From assembly GCA_900551155.1 (NCBI GenBank), contig URVA01000030.1, positions 1-14,267 of the forward strand: a stretch of 14,267 nt of DNA, written 5' to 3'. This document shows, piece after piece, positions 7,639-14,267 of this stretch. The DNA is from an uncultured Eggerthella sp. (GTDB lineage: Bacteria > Actinomycetota > Coriobacteriia > Coriobacteriales > Eggerthellaceae). Under the pieces are notes generated by a model. It did no database searches. It had not been told where the DNA came from and saw only the letters and a list, made by a program, of their open reading frames with translations. Position numbers and translations under genes: made by a program. How positions within the stretch are numbered: position 1 is the first letter of the stretch; the number at the start of each line of letters is the position of its first letter.

Positions 7639-7655
7639 TTTACACTGCGTGTAAA
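7639..7655. promoter_or_regulatory. 17-base perfect inverted repeat, probable repressor operator
   Basis: TTTACAC-TGC-GTGTAAA is a perfect 7+3+7 inverted repeat in an A/T-rich stretch 47-63 bases upstream of the transporter ATG, where its promoter should lie. Such repeats in front of efflux-pump genes are commonly bound by TetR- or MarR-family repressors. No repressor gene is adjacent, so the regulator, if any, is encoded elsewhere. Confidence 0.55.
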
Positions 7656-7667
7656 AAATTATTGACG

Positions 7668-7699
7668 CAAAAAGAGGGCACCTCGTACAAGAGATGCCC
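7668..7699 (-). terminator. Rho-independent terminator of the activase operon
   Basis: On the minus strand GGGCATCTC and GAGGTGCCC (7699-7691 and 7684-7676) form a 9-base-pair stem with one G-U pair and a 6-base loop. TCTTTTTG follows. It lies about 90 bases after the activase stop. The 89 bases between (7700-7788) show no gene and look like a 3' untranslated region. Confidence 0.88.
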
Positions 7700-7788
7700 T
7701 GACTGATTCCACACTAATAATAGAGACGAATAAATGTCGATTCAAACACTTGATTGCAACTTCACATAAATGCAACAACCTAACATGT

Positions 7789-8748
7789 TCATTTTGGGCG
7801 AATAGCTCCTTTGTCGCAGCGATTGCCCCACGCATCAATAAGTTCATCGTCGCGGTAGACGCAGACGATTTCACAATGATTTGCGCATTTTTGGCAGACC
7901 ACTTCGCGTGTGGTGAATTCGATGTCGTCAATGTTGAACGAAAAAGGCTTACGCTGTGATGCGGGAGCATCGGCTGCAAGAAGAGCGGCGCCAAATGCGC
8001 CCATTAAATGGCCATCAGGATCTACCAACACTTCTTGTCCAAGTGTTTCCTCGAAGAAATGAACGACACCTACATTTTTGCTAACGCCACCCTGAAAAAC
8101 AATAGGAGCGATAATTCGTTTGCCTTTACCTACGTTGTTTAAGTAGTTGGTCGCTACTGCTTTGCAAAGACCAGCAATAACGTCTTCACGCGCGTAGCCA
8201 ACTTGGATTTTGTGAACCAAGTCGCTCTCTGCAAAAACGGTACAGCGTGCAGCAATATTTGCAGGATGCTTAGAGGTAAGGGCTATCGGGCCGAAGTCTT
8301 CAACTTCTACGCCAAGGCGATGGGCTTGGCTTGAAAGAAAAGAGCCCGTGCCTGCAGCACAGAGGGTATTCATGGCGTAATCGGTGGCAATGCCGTTTTC
8401 TACGCAAATGATCTTAGAATCTTGTCCACCAATTTCTAAGATAGTGCGTACATCAGGATGAAGATGGGTAGTGCCTACCGCGTGTGCGGTAATTTCGTTT
8501 TTTACTACCGTGGCATTAAGGATAGCGCCAACCAGACGGCGAGCACTGCCAGTGGTGCCAACGGCAACCACTTCAAATTCATCGTGATCAATTTGGCTTG
8601 CCAAATCATCAACAACGCGTTTTGCGGCATCGGTGGGGTTACCTTCAGTCCATAAATAGGAGCGGGCGATAATTTCACCCGCTTCGTCGATGATGACGCC
8701 TTTGGTTGAAATTGAGCCAGTATCTATACCAAGAAATGCAGAGGTCAT
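7789..8748 (-). CDS. CoA-dehydratase-type ATP-dependent [4Fe-4S] activase (BadF/HgdC family)
   Basis: ASKHA-fold ATPase of 319 residues, related to the activators of 2-hydroxyacyl-CoA dehydratases and benzoyl-CoA reductases. These are homodimers that use ATP to push a low-potential electron into a partner enzyme. Residues 7-15 (GIDTGSIST) are the phosphate-1 motif and IGGQDSK (106-112) the second ATP motif. Cys130 (CAAGTG) and Cys169 (AARCTVFAESD) match the two cysteines that bridge the shared cluster. After the fold comes an extra tail with CQKCANHC and GNRC (Cys285, 288, 292, 296, 311). This tail is absent from the short HgdC activators but typical of the large activase proteins that continue into DUF2229. 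The gene starts as TAATG on the stop of the preceding gene, with AAAGG seven bases upstream. It is last in a three-gene operon. The partner is most likely the two proteins encoded upstream. Confidence 0.94.
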   Translation of the reverse strand: MTSAFLGIDTGSISTKGVIIDEAGEIIARSYLWTEGNPTDAAKRVVDDLASQIDHDEFEVVAVGTTGSARRLVGAILNATVVKNEITAHAVGTTHLHPDVRTILEIGGQDSKIICVENGIATDYAMNTLCAAGTGSFLSSQAHRLGVEVEDFGPIALTSKHPANIAARCTVFAESDLVHKIQVGYAREDVIAGLCKAVATNYLNNVGKGKRIIAPIVFQGGVSKNVGVVHFFEETLGQEVLVDPDGHLMGAFGAALLAADAPASQRKPFSFNIDDIEFTTREVVCQKCANHCEIVCVYRDDELIDAWGNRCDKGAIRPK

Positions 8749-10022
8749 TAGCGAGCCTTTCTCATAGCAATCATGTCATAAAACGCTTCAAGTCGGGTAT
8801 CAAGCCCTGTATCACTCGTTTGTGAATCGTAGCTAAGATACAAAATAGGAATGTGGTAGTCATTGCTTAATCGCTGCAGTACGGGCATACAGTCAATTTC
8901 TGGAGTGCATCCCGACGATTTTAAGTGAATGATGCCGTCAAAGCCTTCTTCGGCATAATGCTTTGCTGCCGCTATAGAAAGCGTTGAGGTAGGACCCATA
9001 TCAAACGATACATATTCCGAAACACTGCGACGCAGATTTTCTTCGTTATAGCGCAAAATACGGTTAGTTAAATTAACGGTTCGCGCAAGAGACACACCCA
9101 TTGAACTGAGTTTATCTTCGATAAACAAATTAGACCTTGGATCAACCCCTGTGAAAAATTCTCCTATCAGACCTACTCGTATAGGGTCGTTGGGTATTTT
9201 GATAGGAAGATCTTCGAGGATGCGCATATGATGGCGATAGACTGCTGCCATTTGGGTAGCACCTGTGACGGTGTTCATTTCGGCAAAAAAGTCTTTTTGA
9301 GCACGCTTAAACGATCCAGGATCTTTTTCAAAACCAGCAAGTTCCAAATAGCGATCATGGTAGGAATCGAGGGCCTCGATCATTTTAAGCACGACAAGAA
9401 AGTTCTTTACACCCTTCGATACTGAAAGGTCGGGATTTACTTTTTTCTTGCAGATAGAAAGATATTCCTGCAAGGGTTTGCCGCTTACTGTGGCAAAGTT
9501 AAGCATCTCGAAGTCGTAGCCCATATCGCGCAGAATTGACTCTTGAAGTTCGCCATAATAGCCTAATCGGCAAGGACCAGTAAGCTGGACAAGCACATCG
9601 GCGCCCATATCGAGGGCTTCAATATAGTCGCCAAGAATGTGCTTGAATGGAGCACATACATAGTCGGTACTGTTAAGTGTACCCAGCTCTAAAGTTTTTC
9701 TGGTTGCTTCTGGCAGTGCTACGAAATCTGCATCAAGAACTTCTTCGACAAAGAAGCGAAAGGCAATGTCGTAGTAGGCGTAGCGCATGAAAGCAACTCT
9801 GGTGCGGGTGTGGCGATCTTTTTTGTGCTTCTTTTTCTTTTTGGGGCGCAATGCTTCAGGTTTGCCAGGGTGTAGAAAGACGCCTGCTGGCGCGTCTTCG
9901 GAATAGCGACGTTTAAGCGTATCTGCTACGCGGTTGATAGGCGTTTTAATATCGCCAACGCGTTGTTTTATAGGGTTGGTTACTTCGGCAAAGCGCTCAG
10001 TGGGGGTTTTATCGCTCATCAT
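8748..10022 (-). CDS. 2-hydroxyacyl-CoA dehydratase subunit-like protein, substrate unknown
   Basis: Protein of 424 residues related to the HgdD-like part of activase-associated iron-sulfur proteins. The start is the ATG at 10022, with GAGGAGG eight bases upstream; a longer frame to 10073 has no such site. The first 60 or so residues look unstructured and are followed by a run of lysines (KKKKKHKK, 61-68). The folded part holds candidate cluster ligands Cys123 (YVCAPFKH), Cys151 (TGPCRLGYYGELQ), Cys372 and Cys378 (SSGCTPEIDC). It ends with YDSQTSDTGLDTRLEAFYDM, the C-terminal signature of the family, and this ending resembles that of the upstream neighbour. It overlaps the upstream gene by 14 bases and the activase by 1, so all three are probably made in fixed proportion. 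A low-potential reductase or dehydratase role is inferred; no substrate can be named. Confidence 0.85.
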   Translation of the reverse strand: MMSDKTPTERFAEVTNPIKQRVGDIKTPINRVADTLKRRYSEDAPAGVFLHPGKPEALRPKKKKKHKKDRHTRTRVAFMRYAYYDIAFRFFVEEVLDADFVALPEATRKTLELGTLNSTDYVCAPFKHILGDYIEALDMGADVLVQLTGPCRLGYYGELQESILRDMGYDFEMLNFATVSGKPLQEYLSICKKKVNPDLSVSKGVKNFLVVLKMIEALDSYHDRYLELAGFEKDPGSFKRAQKDFFAEMNTVTGATQMAAVYRHHMRILEDLPIKIPNDPIRVGLIGEFFTGVDPRSNLFIEDKLSSMGVSLARTVNLTNRILRYNEENLRRSVSEYVSFDMGPTSTLSIAAAKHYAEEGFDGIIHLKSSGCTPEIDCMPVLQRLSNDYHIPILYLSYDSQTSDTGLDTRLEAFYDMIAMRKAR

Positions 10023-11013
10023 GTAAGTAACCTCCTCGTTTTTGGTAGCGCAGAATGTCAACAAAGCTTTCAAGGCGTGTTTCTAGTCCTGCGGTGCCGC
10101 TTTGACTGTCGATGGTGAGTGACAAGATGGGCTTGCCTTTAATACAGCGAATAAGAGCATCGTTGGTCATCGAATCGGGGCCGCAAGGAAAAGCGCTTAC
10201 CAGCACAATTCCATCAAGATGATCATATAGGTGAAGAATGGTACCGATGATCTCGCGGTTTACGATCCAGGGCATAGTTTCCGAAAAGTCGTAACTTTTT
10301 TCTAAGGCTTGCTTTCTATCAAAGCGATCAGAATAGAGCGTGCATACCTGCAGGTCCTCTAACATGCTAATGATAGGCCCACCAATATAAGGATCGTGTA
10401 TTACGTAAGGGTGTGCTGCGATTAAGATACGCAAAGGACGCTCTTGCGCAGGCAATTTTTCGGCATCTTTGAGCAGGGTTGCCTGCTTATGAGCAAGCGC
10501 TTCATTGTGTTTTTTCTGCGCATGAAGAGCATCTTGGTAGAGTGATTTGGCTTGCTTTTTGGTGCGTCCAAATTTAACAGCAAGAGATACATAGGCCTCT
10601 TCGGCAGATATTCCCGTGTCGTCTTTGTCAATCTCGCAAGAGATAATACGGGGGTTGCGTGAGGCAAAGGTATTTGCAACTAAATCGGGCAGGGCCTGGA
10701 ATTTAGTGCAAAACCCTTTATGGAGACCAAGATTGTCAATGCTGGGAACGAATACGGCATCGCACGTATCCAAAAGACTTTCAACATGTCCCATATAAAG
10801 CTTAGATGCCAGACAACACTCGTCGATGGAGTATTGCTCGCCTAGCGAAAGAAGCGCACGATCTGACGGCTCGCTTTCAATGACGTTGCATCCAAGGCTC
10901 TCAAAAAATGTTCGCCATAAAACATGGTAGCGGTAATACAGCAGGGCTTGTGGTATGCCAACACTGTGAATATCGGCATATTCCTGCTTGGGAATAAGTT
11001 CAAGTGGGCTCAT
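10009..11013 (-). CDS. DUF2229-family activase-associated protein
   Basis: Protein of 334 residues from the ATG at 11013, chosen because AGGAG lies four bases upstream and because it places the conserved SVGIPQALLYYRYHVLWRTF near the N-terminus. An upstream ATG at 11082 lacks a site. The first half matches the CoA-activase-associated domain DUF2229: VGIPQALLYYRYHVLW, then DECCLASKLYMGHV (Cys66, Cys67), VFVPSIDNL and FCTKF (Cys102). A charged helical linker spans about 150-190. The second half has an HgdD-like Rossmann-type region with FPCGPDSM (Cys277) and the ending LTIDSQSGTAGLETRLESF. In many anaerobes this domain sits inside a giant protein behind the activase; here it is a separate first gene of the operon. 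Biochemical function is not established for the family. Confidence 0.87.
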   Translation of the reverse strand: MSPLELIPKQEYADIHSVGIPQALLYYRYHVLWRTFFESLGCNVIESEPSDRALLSLGEQYSIDECCLASKLYMGHVESLLDTCDAVFVPSIDNLGLHKGFCTKFQALPDLVANTFASRNPRIISCEIDKDDTGISAEEAYVSLAVKFGRTKKQAKSLYQDALHAQKKHNEALAHKQATLLKDAEKLPAQERPLRILIAAHPYVIHDPYIGGPIISMLEDLQVCTLYSDRFDRKQALEKSYDFSETMPWIVNREIIGTILHLYDHLDGIVLVSAFPCGPDSMTNDALIRCIKGKPILSLTIDSQSGTAGLETRLESFVDILRYQKRGGYLHDER

Positions 11014-11188
11014 AATTCTCCTGTAATAAAGTTCAACGTTGCTATTTTCTAACGGTCTTTGAAGAATGGGATAGGGATTCATAGGGAAACCATTTATTTC
11101 AAGACAGGCATGGTTTTCTCATGCATATCTCAAGGTGAAAGTATCTTACGGTATGCTTAAGGTGACCGTTTGAAAGCAAGGAAGATGT
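11014..11188. other. Divergent intergenic region with AAGGTGA direct repeat
   Basis: This 175-base gap must hold the promoters of the DUF2229 operon (minus) and of the small gene (plus). AAGGTGA occurs twice, at 11132-11138 and 11159-11165, 27 bases apart, and GCATG/CATGC arms enclose a 7-base loop around 11108-11124. I could not assign a convincing -35/-10 pair in either direction. Confidence 0.3.
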
Positions 11189-11482
11189 ATGACTCGTTAT
11201 CGCGCAACAATAGTTTCTCCAAAGGGTGCTGCACCTAAATCGAGCGTTATCGAATTCGAAAGCGAACACAGGGCAGGCTCGAAGCAGAATTTGCAAGATG
11301 CGCGCTACAAGATGCTAGAACTGCATGGTTCAGAGGCTCTTTCTTGGAATATCAAAGATATTGAAAAGGTCACAGAAAATGAAAGCGCGGGTGTCGCAGA
11401 ACAGCTTATGCTGGATTTCCGCGAACCAGTTGAACCACCTAAAAGAAAACGCCGCACGGTTAAGCGCGGCATTACAGGATAG
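11189..11482 (+). CDS. Small hypothetical protein, 97 residues
   Basis: I do not recognise this protein. The ATG at 11189 is preceded by AAGGAAG at a good distance, and the frame is the only sizeable plus-strand one in a gap between two minus-strand genes. The sequence is soluble, with no signal peptide or TM helix. The first 60 residues mix short strands and a helix (ATIVSPKG, SVIEFESEH, ALSWNIKDIEKV). Residues 70-80 (AEQLMLDFREPV) form a possible helix. The C-terminus is Pro- and Lys/Arg-rich (EPPKRKRRTVKRG), which could bind nucleic acid or acidic partners, though that is speculation. It is divergent from the DUF2229 operon and convergent with the surface-protein gene; no functional link is evident. 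Confidence 0.65.
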   Translation: MTRYRATIVSPKGAAPKSSVIEFESEHRAGSKQNLQDARYKMLELHGSEALSWNIKDIEKVTENESAGVAEQLMLDFREPVEPPKRKRRTVKRGITG

Positions 11483-11529
11483 TGTTTTGTAATATCTAGA
11501 TAACATTTGAAGTGTCTACATGGCATCGA

Positions 11530-14244
11530 CTATTCCTCTTTGTTTTTAGCTCCTCGTATTCCTATAACCAAAGCGAGCATTGCTGCAATTGCTAAGGCTA
11601 TAACTGCTAATACTGCGCCTGTGGGGATGTCTCCAGTTTTAGGAAGCTTGGAAATAATTTCTTCTACGGGGTTATTGCTCTTTTCGGTAGTGCTTTGCGT
11701 GGGGTTTTGGGTGGTGGTTTGCACTACGGAGTCCTCATCTTCATCGTGTAATTCTAGGTTGCGATAAATATCGATGCGCGCATCATTCCAAAGTTCTATT
11801 CCTTTGCTGGCAAGCATTTCTTCTGTGGCCTCCATATACAGGATAGCGGGAGCGTACCGCGTATCTGTAGACGGAAGCGTTGCTTTATGTTTTGCAACTT
11901 CCGCAACTTGCTTACAGGTATTTTCATCCCAGACAGTAAAGGCAGAACTATCAAAGAGATTTTCTAAAGTGTCGTCTTCTGTATAGCGATCGCGACGATC
12001 CCATTGAGTATCACTTTGATCAAGGGTGCTAAACCCTTCTTCGACTCTGCCGTGTTCGAAGGCAAGTTCTGTTACGTATTCTCCTTCTTTGAGTTCTAAT
12101 TCTTCGGTAAAGAGAAGAGATGGTTCAAGCGTAGAGACCCCTTGCTTCCATAACTGCCAACTTTCAAAATCAAACACTCGTTCATTATTAGGGTTATCTG
12201 GATTGTGCGGGTTTGAAGAGCAGGCATTAACGCTTTCGGGATCGAAGGTGCTTTGGGAAGTGTCTTTCGTTCCTGAAAGATTCGTTTTATACCATATGTT
12301 CATTTTTCCATCGTAATCGCCAAAGCTAACAGGAGTGGAAATCGCTCTAAGATGAGCCTGGTTTTCTTTTGCGCACGCAATGGTATCGGTTGTGGTAAAT
12401 TCATCTGCCCAGGTAGGAGAGGTTGACCGATAGTCTATGGTGTAGGTGAACAGTCCGTTTGATACAAATAAAGTCTGACGTTTGTCTACTTCTCCTGAGA
12501 TTTCAGGCGTGAAGGGTTTGTTATCTACCGTGCCTAAATCGAGAGTAACGTTGTTGCGAGAAATGGTTACTTCAAAAGCAACAGGCAGCATGCCTTCATT
12601 GGCTGAACAGGGCTGCTCTTCGATAAGATAGGTATCGTAGGGTAGTGCTCCTAGTGAATCATCTACAGGTGCGATGTTTCCTTGTGTATCGTTACCGAAC
12701 CAAATGCCGTCATTAGACGATGTTCCTGTGTTGGTATTTTGTGAGTGGGGCGTCCATGATGATTCGGTGCTTGCCATTCCATTTTCGTCGGTAACAAGAA
12801 TATGTGATTCACCCGTTGTCTTTGAGGTAATGCGAAACGGAACGTGCGCTAGGCGCTCCATGGATCCTTCTCGAACCTTGGTAAATGACAAATCTCCGCG
12901 CTTTACCTGTTCAACTGCTTGCAGTGTTTGCCAGGCTTCAATATGAACATCGTTTCCTGATTCAGCAAGAGTTACTACAAAGGGCTCTTCGATGGGTAGA
13001 TACCCTTCTGGTGCTTTTACTTCTTCTATTACCACGGTGCCTAGAGGCAATACGATAGACCCTTCGTCGTCATAGTAAAAATCATCTCCTTCGATCAGGT
13101 AATCTTTTGCAAATCGAAGATTCCCGTGTTCATCGGTTTCAAAAATCCAGCTTCGTTTGACCTGCCAAGCATCGCGCGCGCCGACGGAAAGAAACTGAGA
13201 AGTTGCTTTGGAAAACGAGTCGTTTTGTGTGGTTTCAAATGCTTGTGTGGCGCTTTTAACCATATGAGGAAGAGTGAGATATCGGTCGTAATAACTTATC
13301 TTAAATTGTGCTCCTTCAAACGTTGCTGATCCTAAGGGACTGTTTGCGTTTGTTTCTGTGTCAACTTTTTGAAGAACAAGATCGACCAGGGCACTTTGGG
13401 GAGTATTTGTAATGTTGGAAGTAAGAACAGAGCCAGCAGTTATTTGTACGGTTTTATCTTCAGTGGAGGCGAATCCACGAGGGGAATATTCTTCTTTGAT
13501 GGTGTAGATGCCAACAGGCAACAGGGGGCTTTTGTCTGTTTTTCCTTCCGAGTTGGTAACAAGCTGCGCTACGCGTGAGCCTTCGTCATTGTAGATACCA
13601 AAGGTAGCGCCTTCTAATGAATAGGTGGCGTTGTTTTCGTTGAGTGAAGGATTGCTTGAAGTTTTTTGCAGCTCAATATATCCACCGAAGTTTTTCTGGA
13701 TTTCGGCTTTGAAGTAGACGGTTTGATAGCCAATGAGTCCCAGGCTGTTTCGTGGCCCGTCGGGTTTGGCGGCTCCAGGAGGGGTAATGGTTACGTCGTA
13801 GGTAACAATGCCCGCTTCAATATTGACATCTGCTAAAGTCGCTTTGTAATCTGCCCAGGTATAAGATGGCGCAGCGGCACTGGGAAGAGAACAAGAGCCT
13901 GTTCCTGAACATCCTTCCAATTCTCCCGAAAACCCAGAGATGCTGAATTTGGCTGGATGAACGCCCCATGTTGCGCCAATATAGCACTTCCCTGAAAGGG
14001 TTTCTGGTATATCAAAATCCGCATCTACGGTTACCACCTTGTCGGGTTCACTGATAGAAAAAAGAGCATAAACCGTAGTAGAAGCACTAACGGGAGCCGT
14101 GAAATCAAAGGTGGAATTGTCGTTTGAATTAACCCAGCGCACGAAGGAGTATCCTGTTTTTGAGGGTTGTTGCGGAATGCTGCCATAGGCTTGCTCAAAT
14201 GAAGATCCTTTAGGCATTGACAACTTCATACACAATCTGGTCAA
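11530..14244 (-). CDS. LPXTG-anchored CnaB/SpaA-type surface adhesin, N-terminus apparently missing
   Basis: Cell-wall-anchored surface protein of up to 904 residues in this frame. Residues about 8-62 (KTGYSFVRW, then VYALF) resemble a Listeria-Bacteroides-type repeat lacking its first strand. CnaB/SpaA-like domains follow at about 188-283, 285-445 and 449-582. Each has a Lys in its first strand (Lys194 ELQKT, Lys293 LQKVD, Lys456 FTKVRE) and a late Glu (IKEEYSPRGF, IEEVKAPEGY, LIEEQP), the pattern of self-forming Lys-Asn/Asp isopeptide bonds. A Ser/Asp-rich region (583-830) of unclear fold is followed by a Thr/Gln/Asn-rich stalk. The sorting signal LPKTG is at 867-871, with a hydrophobic helix and the tail RGAKNKEE. 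Sortase would attach it to peptidoglycan or a pilus. The frame opens with TTG at 14244 just after an in-frame TAG (14259-14257) and has no signal peptide, so the true beginning is likely upstream in another frame. Confidence 0.85.
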   Translation of the reverse strand: MTRLCMKLSMPKGSSFEQAYGSIPQQPSKTGYSFVRWVNSNDNSTFDFTAPVSASTTVYALFSISEPDKVVTVDADFDIPETLSGKCYIGATWGVHPAKFSISGFSGELEGCSGTGSCSLPSAAAPSYTWADYKATLADVNIEAGIVTYDVTITPPGAAKPDGPRNSLGLIGYQTVYFKAEIQKNFGGYIELQKTSSNPSLNENNATYSLEGATFGIYNDEGSRVAQLVTNSEGKTDKSPLLPVGIYTIKEEYSPRGFASTEDKTVQITAGSVLTSNITNTPQSALVDLVLQKVDTETNANSPLGSATFEGAQFKISYYDRYLTLPHMVKSATQAFETTQNDSFSKATSQFLSVGARDAWQVKRSWIFETDEHGNLRFAKDYLIEGDDFYYDDEGSIVLPLGTVVIEEVKAPEGYLPIEEPFVVTLAESGNDVHIEAWQTLQAVEQVKRGDLSFTKVREGSMERLAHVPFRITSKTTGESHILVTDENGMASTESSWTPHSQNTNTGTSSNDGIWFGNDTQGNIAPVDDSLGALPYDTYLIEEQPCSANEGMLPVAFEVTISRNNVTLDLGTVDNKPFTPEISGEVDKRQTLFVSNGLFTYTIDYRSTSPTWADEFTTTDTIACAKENQAHLRAISTPVSFGDYDGKMNIWYKTNLSGTKDTSQSTFDPESVNACSSNPHNPDNPNNERVFDFESWQLWKQGVSTLEPSLLFTEELELKEGEYVTELAFEHGRVEEGFSTLDQSDTQWDRRDRYTEDDTLENLFDSSAFTVWDENTCKQVAEVAKHKATLPSTDTRYAPAILYMEATEEMLASKGIELWNDARIDIYRNLELHDEDEDSVVQTTTQNPTQSTTEKSNNPVEEIISKLPKTGDIPTGAVLAVIALAIAAMLALVIGIRGAKNKEE

Positions 14245-14267
14245 TATCCTCTGTAACTAGGTCGATA
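14210..14267 (-). pseudogene. Fragment of coding frame entering from right edge, probably the missing adhesin N-terminal part
   Basis: The frame from the right edge encodes IDLVTEDIDQIVYEVVNA and ends at TAA (14212-14210), inside the start of the adhesin frame. Its last strand, VYEVVNA, would supply the first strand missing from the Listeria-Bacteroides-type repeat. Removing one base at the stop makes it read on as NAKGSSFEQAYG, a plausible continuous repeat. The fragment may therefore be the 5' part of the same gene, separated by a one-base frameshift or a sequence error. Alternatively it is the tail of an unrelated upstream gene. Too little is visible to decide. Confidence 0.4.

Noticed and set aside
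10023..10073. Longer N-terminus of the dehydratase-like subunit from 10073
   Set aside because: It lies within the upstream gene without a Shine-Dalgarno; GAGGAGG at 10031-10037 points to the ATG at 10022.
11014..11082. Longer N-terminus of the DUF2229 protein from the ATG at 11082
   Set aside because: No ribosome-binding site precedes it, whereas AGGAG precedes the ATG at 11013, and family conservation begins shortly after that.
11448..11475. GCCGC...GCGGC hairpin as a terminator of the small gene
   Set aside because: The stem is only five base pairs, lies inside the coding region and is not followed by a T-tract.
14205..14216. Programmed ribosomal frameshift joining the two adhesin frames
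   Set aside because: The junction GCC TAA AGG does not contain a recognised slippery heptamer, nor an RF2-type shift site. A mutation or sequence error is simpler.

Overview
The window is a compact, gene-dense piece of a Gram-positive chromosome of moderate GC. A sortase-type LPKTG cell-wall anchor, a BceAB-type exporter with its own two-component system, a 2-hydroxyacyl-CoA-dehydratase-activase module typical of anaerobes, and a start codon that looks leaderless together suggest an anaerobic actinobacterium of the class Coriobacteriia (Eggerthellaceae or a relative). This placement is inference from gene content. No rRNA, tRNA, CRISPR array, transposase or integrase was seen.

Region 1 (1-5445) is an envelope-stress or antimicrobial-peptide module. 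A response regulator and a sensor histidine kinase form an overlapping pair on the minus strand. The kinase runs off the left edge, and it carries a very long low-complexity insertion where the ATP lid should be. Facing away from them across a 138-base regulatory gap are an ABC ATPase and a BceB-like FtsX-family permease, which overlap by 17 bases. The gap holds a probable leaderless promoter for the regulator, a direct repeat with an 11-base period that could be its operator, and an inverted repeat covering the ATPase ribosome-binding site.

Region 2 (5446-7699) begins with a convergent gap that holds three copies of a GGAGCTCC-centred palindrome, two of which can fold into one long hairpin. 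Next is a minus-strand 14-TM DHA2-type efflux transporter fused to a C-terminal pair of CBS domains. A perfect 17-base inverted repeat upstream looks like a repressor operator, but no repressor gene lies nearby.

Region 3 (7668-11013) is a translationally coupled minus-strand operon of three genes: a DUF2229-type protein, a second dehydratase-subunit-like protein and an ATP-dependent [4Fe-4S] activase. It ends in a clear rho-independent terminator. The three genes look like separate versions of parts that occur in one giant polypeptide in many anaerobes. Their substrate is unknown.

Region 4 (11014-14267) has one small unrecognised plus-strand gene and, convergent with it, a large LPKTG-anchored surface protein with three CnaB/SpaA-like domains. 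The open reading frame of the surface protein has no signal peptide and starts in the middle of a Listeria-Bacteroides-type repeat. A second minus-strand frame runs in from the right edge and stops exactly where this frame takes over, so the gene appears frameshifted or continues upstream in another frame.
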